Shown: positions 1 through 10,134, counted from the first letter of the stretch. The stretch: 64,000 nt of DNA from Labilibaculum euxinicum (GCF_009795715.1 NZ_WTCR01000005.1:62001-126000); one strand, 5' to 3'. The notes: generated by a model not told the origin, from the sequence alone. Numbers and translations: made by a program.

Positions 1-1973
1 ACTTTTGCAAAACTAAGAATACCAGTATCGATATCATTGTATTTTAAGAAATCAGTAATTAGGAAACTTCCTGTAACACCTGGGTAAAAATAATCATTTT
101 GCTCTAGAGGTAAAGTTGATGACCAGTCATTACGTGCCGTTAAAGTCAAATACGCATAGTTTCTATAACTAAAATCAACATTAGCATAAACACCGATTAA
201 ACGACGTTTTGAATGTGAATGTCCAGAAGTAGAAGGAGAAAAACTGTTATTCAAATTATAAAACCCGGGAATATCGATAGAATTAATACTACCATATAGG
301 TAAGTCATACTTCTTTCGTTAACATTCATACCAGCAATAGCATTTAAAGTAAAATCTTCGCTGATATTTTTCTTATAGCTCATCATCACATCGTGATTAA
401 CCTGAGTTCTTTCAGTTCTTGTTTCAGTGAATTTACCCGCATTGGCCGGACCAGACTCATTAGGTGAACCTGGAGTAAAATCGATAATAGCAGTATGAGT
501 TTCGCCCAAAGCAACTTCATAATCACCACCAAAACGGTAACTCAATCGCAAATCATCAGTAAAATCATAATCCAATTGAATTTTACCGAAAAGTTTTTTC
601 TTATTTTGCTCCGCACCATCCTCATTCAACACATAATAAGGATTTACACCGTAAGGCGTAAAATAGTTATCCAGATTATTGAATTTATTCTTATAATCCT
701 TCATATCAACGATCGAAATATCATTGGCGCTTTCATAAAGAGATCTAAATACAGATGTACCTTGGCCTGATGCTACAGCTTTGGTCTTCTCAGTACTGAA
801 ATTTACATTAGCACTAACAGTTAATTTTCCAGCTGTATGAGAACCTTTAGTTGCAATCGTATATCTATCGTAAGAATCATTGTCAGTAGGTATTACACCA
901 TCAACAGAGTTTTGAGACAAAGATAAAAGGAAGTTTGTGGTCGCATTACCACCACTCAAAGAAACTGAGTTTTTAAGATTCTTACCAACTTCGTAAAATT
1001 CACGGGTTCTATCTTCTAAAAAAACATAAGGTTTAATTTGCTGACTATTATCAACGATATTTCCCCAAACTCGATCTTTTCCATCAAAAGCAGGACCCCA
1101 GTTACCATTCTCATCCAAAGCTCTTTCTCCACTCCAACCTTGACCAAATTGTTTTTGGACTTCTGGAAGTCGACCGACTCTAGAAAAAGTAGTTGAACCA
1201 CTATACGAAACACGCATCTTACCATCAGTATTTTTACCTGATTTAGTAGTAATCATGATAACACCATTAGCTGCACGAGAACCATATAGTGCTGTTGCTG
1301 CAGCACCTTTTAATACTGTCATGTCTTCAATATCATCCGCATTTATAGCATTGATACCAGAACCGAAGTCAACCTGTGCATTCAAAGCACTTCCAGATTG
1401 GTTCTGTACATTAGTAATAGGTACGCCGTCAACAATATAGAGTGGTTGATTATTTCCAAAAGAGGATGCACCACGAATCATTACATTTTGTGTTGCACCT
1501 GGCCCTGGAGCTGTTGCAATATCAACACCAGCAACCTTACCTTGCAAAGCATTCATTGGATTAACAACTTGAGATTTTCCAATCTCATCGCCACCTATAG
1601 ATGTAGCAGCGTATCCAAGAGCTTTTTTCTCACGAGTTACTCCCATTGCAGTTACAACTACCTCATCCATACCAATAGATTCAGTCTCCATAACAACATT
1701 AATTGTAGAAGAGGTAATTTCACGTTCCTGCATAGTCATTCCAACAAAAGAAAAGACCAAAACCTTTCCATCAGCGGGAACATTTAAGGAGTAATTACCA
1801 TCGAAATCTGTAGTGGTACCGATGGTTGTACCTTTAACAATTACGGAAACTCCCGGGATAGACAGCCCATCATCGGCTGAAGTAACCACCCCTGAAACTT
1901 CTCGACTTTGAGCTAGAACGCTCTGTAATCCTATCACGAATAGGATTAACATCGAAAACAAACTTTTTTTCAT
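1..1973 (-). CDS. SusC/RagA-type TonB-linked outer membrane receptor, N-terminal part (gene runs off left edge)
   Basis: The frame is open from an ATG at 1973 to the left edge (about 657 codons). The product begins with a signal peptide (MKKSLFSML...VLAQ), then a carboxypeptidase-D-like regulatory domain (residues ~25-105, with GVSVIVKGT and GTTTDFDGNY) and a TonB plug. The plug carries the usual SusC signatures EVVVTAMG, LQGKVAGV, MIRGASSFG, PLYIVDGVPI, LKGAAATALYGSRAANGV and MITTKSGK. SusC proteins import oligosaccharides or peptides across the outer membrane together with a SusD lipoprotein, whose gene would lie outside the window to the left. The substrate cannot be told. The carboxy-terminal barrel is missing only because the window ends. 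About 440 bp without genes lie upstream. Confidence 0.93.
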   Translation of the reverse strand, partial: MKKSLFSMLILFVIGLQSVLAQSREVSGVVTSADDGLSIPGVSVIVKGTTIGTTTDFDGNYSLNVPADGKVLVFSFVGMTMQEREITSSTINVVMETESIGMDEVVVTAMGVTREKKALGYAATSIGGDEIGKSQVVNPMNALQGKVAGVDIATAPGPGATQNVMIRGASSFGNNQPLYIVDGVPITNVQNQSGSALNAQVDFGSGINAINADDIEDMTVLKGAAATALYGSRAANGVIMITTKSGKNTDGKMRVSYSGSTTFSRVGRLPEVQKQFGQGWSGERALDENGNWGPAFDGKDRVWGNIVDNSQQIKPYVFLEDRTREFYEVGKNLKNSVSLSGGNATTNFLLSLSQNSVDGVIPTDNDSYDRYTIATKGSHTAGKLTVSANVNFSTEKTKAVASGQGTSVFRSLYESANDISIVDMKDYKNKFNNLDNYFTPYGVNPYYVLNEDGAEQNKKKLFGKIQLDYDFTDDLRLSYRFGGDYEVALGETHTAIIDFTPGSPNESGPANAGKFTETRTERTQVNHDVMMSYKKNISEDFTLNAIAGMNVNERSMTYLYGSINSIDIPGFYNLNNSFSPSTSGHSHSKRRLIGVYANVDFSYRNYAYLTLTARNDWSSTLPLEQNDYFYPGVTGSFLITDFLKYNDIDTGILSFAK

Positions 1974-2416
1974 AAACCTTTAGTTAGTGGTTAATTAACA
2001 TTAATACACATTTATATATAAATTCATTCATCCCATAAAATGAGATGAAAGCAATAAAATGCACCCTTTAGAATTGTTCAAAGAAAAATTTTAGTTTAAT
2101 CACTAAAAAATAACTTCTAAAATTGCAGATTTCAAAATACCCCTATTTATATCTGCGTCATCAAAAGTGTGAAAAAAACTTAAATTTTCAAACCTTTTTT
2201 ATCGTAAACCTTTTAAATTTAAGTTGAAATAGACTTCAAAACTAACAAATTACCAATATGTAACACTTTTTGCTTTCAAATTAACACTATGCTATTGCTC
2301 TCATTTTCAATTTCATTCACGTTAACGTTTGCATAACTTTTTTTACAACATATTTATAAAAAATTTCTCCAATATTTTTTTAATTATCTTTGTATTTATA
2401 ATCAAACTAAATAAGA
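1974..2416. other. Gene-free region between divergent SusC and carbonic anhydrase genes
   Basis: This very AT-rich spacer holds no convincing frame. On the minus strand a TAGTTTTG element (2244-2237) is a possible -7 box for the SusC gene with a long leader, but no TTG is seen at the proper distance. GCAGAT/ATCTGC arms at 2125-2130 and 2152-2157 form a weak inverted repeat. Nothing else stands out. Confidence 0.4.
2385..2392 (+). promoter_or_regulatory. Candidate Bacteroidota -7 element for the carbonic anhydrase gene
   Basis: TATCTTTG matches the Bacteroidota TAnnTTTG -7 consensus and lies 25 nt before the start codon at 2417. No TTG is visible about 20 nt upstream, so the -33 half is weak. 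Confidence 0.45.
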
Positions 2417-2953
2417 ATGGCATTTATTAGAGAATTAAATGGAAAAACTCCGGTATTTGGAGACAATTGCTTTTTAGCAGAAACCGCTGCCGTAATTGGT
2501 GATGTTGAGATGGGTAATGATTGTAGTATCTGGTACAGTGCTGTTTTACGCGGTGACGTTCATTCTATTCGTCTCGGGAACAATGTGAATGTTCAGGATA
2601 ATGCAACCATTCATGCAACCTATAAAAAATCACCTACCAAAATTGGAAATAATGTATCTATAGCCCACAATGCAGTGGTGCATGGTTGTACAATTAAAGA
2701 CAATGTTCTTATAGGCATGGCAGCTGTTGTTCTTGATGATGCGATTATTGAAAGCAATGCGATTATTGCAGCAGGATCAGTTGTTACAAAAGGTACGCAT
2801 GTTGAATCAGGCAGTGTATATGCAGGATCTCCGGCAAAAAAAATAAAAGAATTAAGTCCGGAATTATTAGAAGGTGAAATCAATCGAATTGCAAATAGTT
2901 ATGCAATGTATGCCAGCTGGTACAAAGAAGATGAAGAAACCATCAAAGAGTAA
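2417..2953 (+). CDS. Gamma-carbonic anhydrase family protein (left-handed beta-helix hexapeptide repeats)
   Basis: This 178-residue cytoplasmic protein has the YrdA/PaaY/CaiE-type layout: a short N-terminus (FGDNCFLAETAAVIGDVEMG), hexapeptide turns through residue ~140, and a C-terminal helix. The family metal ligands are visible as His in ATIHATYK, IAHNAVVHGC and the following turns, and RGDVHSIRLG is the family signature. Members are trimeric zinc or iron enzymes; some hydrate CO2 and others are thioesterases or of unknown role, so activity cannot be fixed from sequence. It is a single-gene unit ending in a strong hairpin shared with convergent murI. Confidence 0.88.
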   Translation: MAFIRELNGKTPVFGDNCFLAETAAVIGDVEMGNDCSIWYSAVLRGDVHSIRLGNNVNVQDNATIHATYKKSPTKIGNNVSIAHNAVVHGCTIKDNVLIGMAAVVLDDAIIESNAIIAAGSVVTKGTHVESGSVYAGSPAKKIKELSPELLEGEINRIANSYAMYASWYKEDEETIKE

Positions 2954-2960
2954 TTCAACT

Positions 2961-3007
2961 AACAAAACAGAGCCTTTCACTTTTATATTGAAAGGCTCTG
3001 TTTTGTT
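2961..3007. terminator. Bidirectional hairpin terminator
   Basis: Perfect 19-bp arms (2961-2979 and 2989-3007) enclose a 9-nt loop between two convergent genes. The outer arm is AACAAAACAG on one side and CTGTTTTGTT on the other, giving a T-rich tract on both strands. Confidence 0.85.
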
Positions 3008-3028
3008 ATACTAAAGCTCTTGTAACAG

Positions 3029-3856
3029 TTAATAGCTGATATGCTGAGCCTTTAAAGTAATATTAAGAAATCGACCCGCCTTTTCCTCAAAACTATCTAC
3101 AAATTCTGTTGTAAAGAATTCACAAATTGAATTTTTACTACATCTCACATCCATTTCCGGATGCCTAAAAAGATAATCTTTTAAACTTCGGGCAACAATC
3201 TCTCCCTGAGAAACCAACTGTATATGATCAGGAAGCATTTTCTGAATCTCTGATTTCATCAAAGGATAATGAGTACAACCTAATATTATCGAATCGATAA
3301 GAGGGTCTTTAGCCAATAAACTATCAATGTTCTTTTTGATGAAATACCTGCCACCAGCCGTTTCAATCTCATTATTTTCAACCAAGGGAACCCACATTGG
3401 ACAAGCCTCCTGGACAACAACAACATCCGGGAACAATTTAGCAATCTCCATTGGATAAGAATTGGAACGAATTGTGCCTACGGTTCCCATTACACCAATA
3501 TGTTTGGACTTGGTTATTTTAGAAACCTCTTCAACACTAGGACGAATAACCCCTAAAACCCTTCTGTTGGAATTTATTTTAGGCAAATCGCGTTGCTGAA
3601 TGGTACGAAGCGCTTTGGCCGAAGCTGTATTACATGCAAGTATAACCAACTCACAGCCCATTGAAAAAAGCTGCTCAACAGCCTCTAGTGTGTAATCATA
3701 TACAACATCATATGAGCGGGTACCATACGGACTTCTGGCATTATCTCCCAGATAAATAAAATCATATTCAGGTAAGCTCTTAAGCAGTTCATTTAATACG
3801 GTTAAACCTCCATATCCTGAATCGAAAACACCAATGGGCTGACTATTTTTTATCAT
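3029..3856 (-). CDS. murI: Glutamate racemase
   Basis: Makes D-glutamate from L-glutamate in the cytoplasm for peptidoglycan. The product (275 residues from the chosen start) has the family landmarks: VFDSGYGG near the N-terminus, the first catalytic Cys in LACNTASAKAL and the second in LGCTHYPL. The frame is open 13 codons further upstream, but MIKNSQPIGVFDSG matches normal family length, so the start is placed at 3856. It is the last gene of a minus-strand envelope run beginning with nadK, 64 bp after an ompH-like gene. The uppS-bamA-ompH-ompH-murI order is common in Bacteroidota. Confidence 0.95.
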   Translation of the reverse strand: MIKNSQPIGVFDSGYGGLTVLNELLKSLPEYDFIYLGDNARSPYGTRSYDVVYDYTLEAVEQLFSMGCELVILACNTASAKALRTIQQRDLPKINSNRRVLGVIRPSVEEVSKITKSKHIGVMGTVGTIRSNSYPMEIAKLFPDVVVVQEACPMWVPLVENNEIETAGGRYFIKKNIDSLLAKDPLIDSIILGCTHYPLMKSEIQKMLPDHIQLVSQGEIVARSLKDYLFRHPEMDVRCSKNSICEFFTTEFVDSFEEKAGRFLNITLKAQHISY

Positions 3857-3920
3857 TCTGGTAAAAATAAGAAAAGGTGATATCAAAAATACCACCTTTT
3901 CACAATATCCTGAAAAATAT

Positions 3921-4436
3921 TTACAGTATTCCTAATTTTGTTTTTACCAATGGCATAATATCAACACTGTTATTTGAGTTGAACAAGATAACACCAGTAC
4001 TAATATCAAAAACATAAATGAATCCATTCTCAGCACCAACAGCCTTTATTGCAGCTGAAGCTTTATCGAAAATCGGCTTTAATAATTCATTTTGCTTTTT
4101 TTGAAGTTCTTGCTGAGCAAATCCATCAAATGTCTGCATACGATTTTGCAAATCCTGAATTTCTTTTTCTTTATTGGCTCTTACAGCCTCCGAAAGAGTT
4201 TCTCTTTTCTCTACATAAGCATTTACCAAAGTTTGATACTCTTCTCTCATTGCTTTAATTTGAGCATCATACTCTGCTGCCGCAGCTTGAATTTGTTTTT
4301 GTGCCTGCTCTTTTTCAGGCATAATCGACAGTAATTTATTCGAGTCGATATGGCCAAATTTTAAGGTTTGAGCAAATGTACTTGAACCTGCAGATAGGAT
4401 AATGGCTAATAAAGTTACTTTTAAAAAATGTCTCAT
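3921..4436 (-). CDS. Skp/OmpH family periplasmic chaperone (second copy)
   Basis: This 171-residue protein starts with a signal peptide (MRHFLKVTLLAIILSAGSSTFAQ) and continues with LKFGHIDSNKLLSIMPE, then a long charged helical region rich in E, K and Q (residues ~40-125) that should form the coiled-coil tentacles of a trimeric Skp 'jellyfish'. The C-terminus returns to the body domain (FIYVFDISTGVILF). Skp holds unfolded outer membrane proteins in the periplasm for delivery to BamA. It is a paralogue of the next upstream gene, 30 bp away, and lies in the bamA cluster. Confidence 0.9.
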   Translation of the reverse strand: MRHFLKVTLLAIILSAGSSTFAQTLKFGHIDSNKLLSIMPEKEQAQKQIQAAAAEYDAQIKAMREEYQTLVNAYVEKRETLSEAVRANKEKEIQDLQNRMQTFDGFAQQELQKKQNELLKPIFDKASAAIKAVGAENGFIYVFDISTGVILFNSNNSVDIMPLVKTKLGIL

Positions 4437-4466
4437 AATATCACTCAGTTAGTTTTTATTTTAATT

Positions 4467-4988
4467 TTAATTAGTTCTAATACCTAACTTATACAGTACC
4501 TTATCGCTTAAATCAAACTTTTGATTACTGTATATAATTGTTGGTCCATTAGCACGATCAATAATCATACCATAAGTTCCGTCTTTTGCAATTTCTTTTA
4601 TTGCTTCATAAATATCGTCTTGAATTGGTTTTATTAATTCCTGACGTTTTTTATAAAGATCTCCATTTATTCCAAAATATTTTTGCTGTAATTTTTGAGC
4701 TAAAATTTCCTTGTCAAAAACCTCTTTTTCTCTTTTTTCTCTCATTTCTGAGGATAAAAACACCTCATCAGCTCTAAACTTCGCCTGCAATTCCTTTATC
4801 TCAGAAGCTATTTTCTCAATTTCTATTTGCCAATTGCTTGAAATCTGATCAAGTTGTTCCTGAGCATTCTTATAATCAGGCATTTTATCGAGAATATATT
4901 CTGTATCAACGAATCCGTAACGTTGCTGAGAATACAAATTCCCTATCAATACACATACACATCCAATTATTAATACTAAACGCTTCAT
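4467..4988 (-). CDS. Skp/OmpH family periplasmic chaperone (first copy)
   Basis: 173 residues with a signal peptide (MKRLVLIIGCVCVLIGNLYSQ), the family opening RYGFVDTEYILDKMPDY, a long coiled coil (~45-125) and a C-terminal body strand (YGMIIDRANGPTIIY). It sits 75 bp downstream of bamA, matching its expected role of carrying nascent outer membrane proteins to the BAM machine. The Cys in the signal region is not in a lipobox-like position near an LxGC motif, so a soluble periplasmic protein is favoured over a lipoprotein. Confidence 0.9.
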   Translation of the reverse strand: MKRLVLIIGCVCVLIGNLYSQQRYGFVDTEYILDKMPDYKNAQEQLDQISSNWQIEIEKIASEIKELQAKFRADEVFLSSEMREKREKEVFDKEILAQKLQQKYFGINGDLYKKRQELIKPIQDDIYEAIKEIAKDGTYGMIIDRANGPTIIYSNQKFDLSDKVLYKLGIRTN

Positions 4989-5063
4989 TCGATTCTTTTT
5001 TAGAATTAAAATCTAAAATAACTTAAATTATAATAGCTCCAAAGACCAGTTACATGAAATAAG

Positions 5064-7598
5064 TTAAAATTGTTGACCAATTACAAAATGGAATTGACCA
5101 CCGTTCTGTCCTGCCTGATTCGCTTCATCAAATCCATATCCGTAATCAATTCCTAATAATCCAAACATAGGAAGGAATATTCGAAGTCCAACACCTGCAG
5201 AACGCTTCAAATTGAATGGTTGAAATTGTTCAAAATCGTAATAGGCATTACCTGCTTCAGCAAATGCCAATGCATAAATTGTTGCAGACTGGCTTAAAGA
5301 TAATGGATAACGAACCTCTGCTGTAAATTTAGAATAAATATTACCACCCAAACGTCTGCCATTTGCACTTACTGGTGTTAATGATCCATTTTCATATCCT
5401 CTCAGTCCAATATTGTCACTTCCGTACATGCTGTATCCCGACATACCATCACCTCCTACTTCAAATCCTTCGAAAGGTGACCTTTTATCCTTATTAAAAT
5501 ACCCCAAGTATCCAAATTCAGTTCCTGTATATAAAACCAGTTTATCAGTACTATTCAATAAGGATGTGTACATTTTTCCTTTAAATACCCATTTGTGATA
5601 TTCAATCCATTTATATCTCTTTTGATTATCTCTATCACTAGTCGTCAGTCGAGAATAATTTATATTATCAAATAACGAATATGGAGGAGTTACCTTAACA
5701 CTTAATGAAAAAGATGAACCTCTTCTTGTGTACAGCGGATTATCAATTGAGCTTCTGGATAATGTTGTTGTAAAACTGAAATTATTAGATGTTCCATTAG
5801 CTATTAAATAATACTGCCAATCTTTTAATCTGTAGTTTTGATAACTAACCTCGTTATACAAAGAAAAATAATTATCAGGCCACTTTAAACGACGAGCCAA
5901 CCCAACACTTGCTCCAAATACCTTCTGGCTTTGATCTGAATTGCCATTCATTCCAGCACCATAACTATAGTTTCTGCTATAAGAGCGACTATATCCGGTT
6001 TGCTGAGAATAATAAATTGAAGTACTTAATGAAGTTGGTTTTTTCCCCCCTAACCAAGGCTCGGTAAATGACATGCTATAAGAATTGTAGTATGAACCAT
6101 TCGTTTGAGCACGTATACTCAATGTTTGCCCGTCTCCCGTTGGCAAAGGACTCCAAGCCTCTTTGTTAAACATATTTCTAATCGAGAAATTAGAAAATTT
6201 CAAACCAACGGTACCAATAATCATTCCAGCACCCCATCCTCCGGAAAGTTCTATCTGGTCATTCGCTTTTTCTTCTAACTTATAGTTAATATCCACGGTT
6301 CCACTTTCAGGGTGAGGTTTCACATCCGGACTAATCGTTTCCGGATCAAAATGACCTAACTGAGCCAATTCCCTTACACTTCGAATGATATCCGATTTGC
6401 TAAACAATTCTCCAGGATATGTATACAACTCCCGACGGGCAACATGCTCATGAGTTTTTGTATTTCCAATAATATTTACTCTATCTATGGTTGCCTGTTT
6501 TCCTTCAACAATTCTCATTTCAAGATTAATAGAATCCTTACCAATAACTGTTTCTACCGGATTCACATTGAAGAATAAATATCCTTTGTCAAGATACTGA
6601 TTACTAACAGCATCATCATCACTGCTCAATCTCTTGTCAAGTAAAGTCTGATTGTAAACATCTCCTTTTTTAATTCCTAATACTCTTTGCAACCAGTAAC
6701 CGGTGTACACTGTATTACCAACCCAATCTATATTATTGAAGAAATACTGATTCCCTTCTTTCACTTTCACATGAATATTCACTCTATCCTCAGATACCTG
6801 TTCAATGCTATCTGACAAGACAAGCGCATCCCTATAACCTTTTTCGTTGTACTTCTCAATTAAAGTCAATTTATCCTCATTCCATTTTTCTTCAATATAC
6901 TTCGAAGATTTTAAGAAATTTCTGAATGTTTTCTCTTTTGAATCCTTGATTGCCTTTTTCACCTTTTTATCGGTAAAAGCTGTATTTCCCTCAACAAAAA
7001 TATGCTTAATCTTAATTTTATTGTTTCGATCAATATTAATATCGAGTATCACACTATTTTCCTCTGCTGAATCATCCCTTTGAATAACGGAAACACTAGT
7101 ATTGTAAAAACCCTTTTCTTTAAAGTATCCTTCAACTATAGTTTTTATGTTTGTAACCAGATAATCGGTAACCTGAGTTCCTTTCATCAGCTTTAATTTC
7201 TCTTTCAGCTTTGTTGTCTCACTTTTTGATGTTCCGTTATAATTTACCAAAGACAATCGAGGACGTTCCTGAAGTTGTATATTAAGGTAAATCTTGTTCC
7301 CTATTTCCTTGGTTGCTGTAATTTGAATGTCCGAAAAGAGACCTTGTTTATACAATTTATTAATTGCATTTGTTACTTTTTCACCAGGAACTTCAATGGT
7401 AGTACCAACACGAAGACCTGAAATTTGCACCAAAACATTATTTTCCAAATGTTTTACTCCTGTTACTGTAACGCCACCCAATTCATAACTTTTTGGAGAA
7501 GAATAATGAGTTACCGGATTATAAATTGTATCGGTTTCCTGTGCTAACGCACTAAAACTTAAAAATAGAGTAAAAATGAAAGTTAATCTTTTAATCAT
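5064..7598 (-). CDS. bamA: Outer membrane protein assembly factor BamA
   Basis: 844 residues: signal peptide (1-19, ending ALAQ), a run of POTRA repeats to ~residue 430 (repeated patterns such as KIKHIFVEGNTAF, NIDWVGNTVY, TIDRVNIIGNTKT), then a 16-strand-type barrel ending in Phe (VIGQQF), the usual C-terminal signal. The conserved strand segment SFTEPWLGG is present. BamA folds and inserts outer membrane beta-barrels, here including the many SusC/TonB receptors. Upstream is uppS (24-bp gap), downstream the two Skp-like chaperones. Confidence 0.96.
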   Translation of the reverse strand: MIKRLTFIFTLFLSFSALAQETDTIYNPVTHYSSPKSYELGGVTVTGVKHLENNVLVQISGLRVGTTIEVPGEKVTNAINKLYKQGLFSDIQITATKEIGNKIYLNIQLQERPRLSLVNYNGTSKSETTKLKEKLKLMKGTQVTDYLVTNIKTIVEGYFKEKGFYNTSVSVIQRDDSAEENSVILDINIDRNNKIKIKHIFVEGNTAFTDKKVKKAIKDSKEKTFRNFLKSSKYIEEKWNEDKLTLIEKYNEKGYRDALVLSDSIEQVSEDRVNIHVKVKEGNQYFFNNIDWVGNTVYTGYWLQRVLGIKKGDVYNQTLLDKRLSSDDDAVSNQYLDKGYLFFNVNPVETVIGKDSINLEMRIVEGKQATIDRVNIIGNTKTHEHVARRELYTYPGELFSKSDIIRSVRELAQLGHFDPETISPDVKPHPESGTVDINYKLEEKANDQIELSGGWGAGMIIGTVGLKFSNFSIRNMFNKEAWSPLPTGDGQTLSIRAQTNGSYYNSYSMSFTEPWLGGKKPTSLSTSIYYSQQTGYSRSYSRNYSYGAGMNGNSDQSQKVFGASVGLARRLKWPDNYFSLYNEVSYQNYRLKDWQYYLIANGTSNNFSFTTTLSRSSIDNPLYTRRGSSFSLSVKVTPPYSLFDNINYSRLTTSDRDNQKRYKWIEYHKWVFKGKMYTSLLNSTDKLVLYTGTEFGYLGYFNKDKRSPFEGFEVGGDGMSGYSMYGSDNIGLRGYENGSLTPVSANGRRLGGNIYSKFTAEVRYPLSLSQSATIYALAFAEAGNAYYDFEQFQPFNLKRSAGVGLRIFLPMFGLLGIDYGYGFDEANQAGQNGGQFHFVIGQQF

Positions 7599-7622
7599 TA
7601 CTTGAATTATAATGGTTAATGC

Positions 7623-8369
7623 TTATTTATCTTTAATTTGTTCACTAATCTTACCAAATCGACGCTCTCTGTTCTGATAATCAAAAAGTGCTTTATATAG
7701 CTCTTCTTTATTGAAATCAGGCCAGAATAATTCAGTAAAATACAATTCAGAATAAGCTATTTGCCACAAAAGAAAATTGCTTATTCTATTTTCTCCACTC
7801 GTTCTTATCAAAAGTTCCGGATCAGGAATACCTTTTGTTGTAAGTTGATTAGAGAACAAGTCCGAATTAATTTCATCCAGAGAGATATCTCCGTTTTTAA
7901 CCTGACTTGCAATACTTTTAACTGCATTCACAATTTCCCATCTAGAGCTATAACTTAAGGCTAAAACCAAAGTCAAACCAGAATTCCCAGATGTATTGGA
8001 AATTGTTCCCTGCAATTTCTCCCTTACCTCAAGCGGCAAACTTGCCAGATCGCCAATTGCCTGCAGGCGAACATTGTTCTTCATTAAAGTGGGAGTCTCA
8101 TTTTCTATTGCTTCGACCAGCAAGGACATTAATCCTAAAACCTCATCCTGAGGTCGATTCCAATTCTCGGTAGAAAACGCGTACAGGGTTAAATAAGAAA
8201 TTCCAAGCTCGCCGGCAGCTTCAACAGTTTGTCTTACTGCTTCAACGCCGTTCTGATGACCAACAATACGATGTTCTCCCCGCATTTTTGCCCATCTCCC
8301 ATTCCCATCCATTATAATGGCAAGATGAGTTGGCAGCTTTTCCTTTACTATTTTATCTTTAAATGACAT
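7623..8369 (-). CDS. uppS: Isoprenyl transferase (undecaprenyl diphosphate synthase type)
   Basis: Condenses isopentenyl diphosphate units in cis to make the C55 lipid carrier for peptidoglycan and O-antigen. The 248-residue product has the motif MDGNGRWA with the catalytic Asp, the FSTENWNRP segment, and [15 protein letters not shown] followed by AYSELYF, all family hallmarks. Length is normal. It overlaps no neighbour; a 3-bp gap separates it from the barrel gene upstream and 24 bp from bamA downstream, so it is surely co-transcribed. Confidence 0.96.
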   Translation of the reverse strand: MSFKDKIVKEKLPTHLAIIMDGNGRWAKMRGEHRIVGHQNGVEAVRQTVEAAGELGISYLTLYAFSTENWNRPQDEVLGLMSLLVEAIENETPTLMKNNVRLQAIGDLASLPLEVREKLQGTISNTSGNSGLTLVLALSYSSRWEIVNAVKSIASQVKNGDISLDEINSDLFSNQLTTKGIPDPELLIRTSGENRISNFLLWQIAYSELYFTELFWPDFNKEELYKALFDYQNRERRFGKISEQIKDK

Positions 8370-8372
8370 ATC

Positions 8373-9038
8373 TTATTTTACAAAGCGATCGTATGAATGG
8401 CATTCTTCATTATCTGGGAATAATTTATAACTTATCATTACTCCAAAAAAAGATGCCCAATCGTTATTGTGTACTAAACTACTTTTATTAAGATCATTTG
8501 GATCATCAAGATGATCCAGATCATCGGTAAAACTCTTCCTAAAACTCCATTCTAAAGCCGCTGTCCATCTTCCTGTTAAGTTAGTTTTCACACCAACTCC
8601 CATTGGAATTGTGAATGAAGAGCTGGTGCTGCTTGGAGCAATGTATCCTATTCCTCCTGTAAGATAAGGAACCAGAGTCTGGCTTTTTGTTTTTTTAGGT
8701 GACCAAAAAGACTGAAAGTTAAATTCTACCTGCAGGGATAGATCAACTAAATCTGTTTTGAATGATGCACCTCTTGCTTGTTGATATGAATTATTAAAAT
8801 CCCTATCCTCTGCTTTTAAACCTGAAAACAACATGCCAGCCCTTAAAGCATACCGTGAATTAAAATTATAGCGGTAAATTCCTCCCAAGGCAACTGAATT
8901 TGAATAAAACTGCTTTTGAGGATTAATATCACCCATATAATAGGAGACTCCGCCAAAGAAACCTAACTCTGCTTTAGTCTGCGAAAAAGCTGAATTTCCT
9001 ATCGCAAAAAACAGTATTCCCAATATCAGTTTATACAT
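8373..9038 (-). CDS. DUF6089-like outer membrane beta-barrel protein
   Basis: 221 residues with a signal peptide (MYKLILGILFFAIGNSAFSQ) and an alternating strand pattern typical of small outer membrane barrels (AELGFFGGVSYYMGDINPQ, RYALRAGMLFSGL, GVGVKTNLTGRWTAALEWSFRK). The same kind of gene is found beside nadK and uppS in many Bacteroidota. Function is unknown; membership of DUF6089 is recalled from family appearance, not searched. It precedes uppS by 3 bp. Confidence 0.75.
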   Translation of the reverse strand: MYKLILGILFFAIGNSAFSQTKAELGFFGGVSYYMGDINPQKQFYSNSVALGGIYRYNFNSRYALRAGMLFSGLKAEDRDFNNSYQQARGASFKTDLVDLSLQVEFNFQSFWSPKKTKSQTLVPYLTGGIGYIAPSSTSSSFTIPMGVGVKTNLTGRWTAALEWSFRKSFTDDLDHLDDPNDLNKSSLVHNNDWASFFGVMISYKLFPDNEECHSYDRFVK

Positions 9039-9249
9039 GAAATCAAGTTTGTGTTTTCCTTCTTGTAAACAAAGTGAAGTTGTTGCTTAAGCTCCTAAAA
9101 CCGTTGGTTTGAAGAGGATGTACTCTATCTCAATTTATTCACAAGCTACAAAAGTAACATATAATCTTAAAAAACCTTATCAATGAAAAAAAATAACGCC
9201 AACCCGTCGTTAAATTTTGTTAAAATGAAAACCCAAATAAAATTGTTCT

Positions 9250-10134
9250 CTAGTTACGTTTATCAACACCCCACATGAGCTTGTTTCTCAAGGTTCCGTA
9301 AAAACTATGTGTTTTTAGTTTTAATACCTTAATCTGAAAATCAGCTCTCCTGATTTTCAGTTCAATTGATGATTCAAAAGTACAGGAGCGAGAATCAAGC
9401 GAAGCCAAATAACTCTCACTTCGACCTTCAACCCGAAGTGTTATTTCATGATGATTGGGCACAACAATCGGTCGAACTGTAAGGTTGTGCGGAGAAATAG
9501 GTGAAATGATAAAATTTTGTGTATTGGGGATTAATATTGGTCCGCCAACACTTAGCGAATATGCTGTAGATCCGGTTGGAGTCGCTATAATTAAACCATC
9601 GGCCCAATAAGAATTCAAATACTCATTATTCAGATAGGTATGAATAGTGATCATCGAAGCCGAGTCAGTTTTATGAACGGTAAATTCGTTTAAAGCATAA
9701 TTAAATTCTTCAAACAAACCATTCCTTGATGTTTCCAACTGCAGTAAGTTCCGTTCCTCGAAACTATATTCTCCGGCCACAATATCAGCCAATGCCTGCG
9801 GTATTTCATCCTGAGCAATATCGGCCATAAAACCTAAGCGACCACTATTAATCCCAACCAATGGAATCCCCGAATCGCGCACAAATGTCACTGCATCCAA
9901 GAAAGTACCATCTCCACCAATACTAAAGAAGAAATCCACTTTCTTATCCAAATCCTTATTGCTACGAAAATAGGACTGAACAGGAGGTTTAAAATTAATT
10001 TCCCTGATCAGAAAATCATAAAAAGGCTCATAAATGATTACTTCGATATTATGACTGGTAAAAACGTCAAACATCATAATAAAACTTTCGGTAAAGCTTT
10101 CGTTAAATGATCTGCCAAAAAGTGCAACTTTCAT
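9250..10134 (-). CDS. nadK: NAD kinase
   Basis: ATP-dependent phosphorylation of NAD to NADP in the cytoplasm. The 294-residue product shows GGDGTFL (catalytic Asp and phosphate loop), NSGRLGFMAD and TGSTAYSLSVGGPI, the three best conserved NadK motifs. Length is typical. It is separated by 211 bp from the downstream barrel gene and by 208 bp from the CBS gene upstream, so its own promoter is likely. Confidence 0.95.
   Translation of the reverse strand: MKVALFGRSFNESFTESFIMMFDVFTSHNIEVIIYEPFYDFLIREINFKPPVQSYFRSNKDLDKKVDFFFSIGGDGTFLDAVTFVRDSGIPLVGINSGRLGFMADIAQDEIPQALADIVAGEYSFEERNLLQLETSRNGLFEEFNYALNEFTVHKTDSASMITIHTYLNNEYLNSYWADGLIIATPTGSTAYSLSVGGPILIPNTQNFIISPISPHNLTVRPIVVPNHHEITLRVEGRSESYLASLDSRSCTFESSIELKIRRADFQIKVLKLKTHSFYGTLRNKLMWGVDKRN

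Noticed and set aside
495-1787. Plus-strand frames opposite the SusC gene
   Set aside because: They are antisense shadows; the minus-strand frame encodes an unmistakable SusC protein throughout.
2125-2157. GCAGAT/ATCTGC inverted repeat upstream of the SusC gene as an operator
   Set aside because: Only 6-bp arms with a 21-nt gap in AT-rich DNA; chance level.
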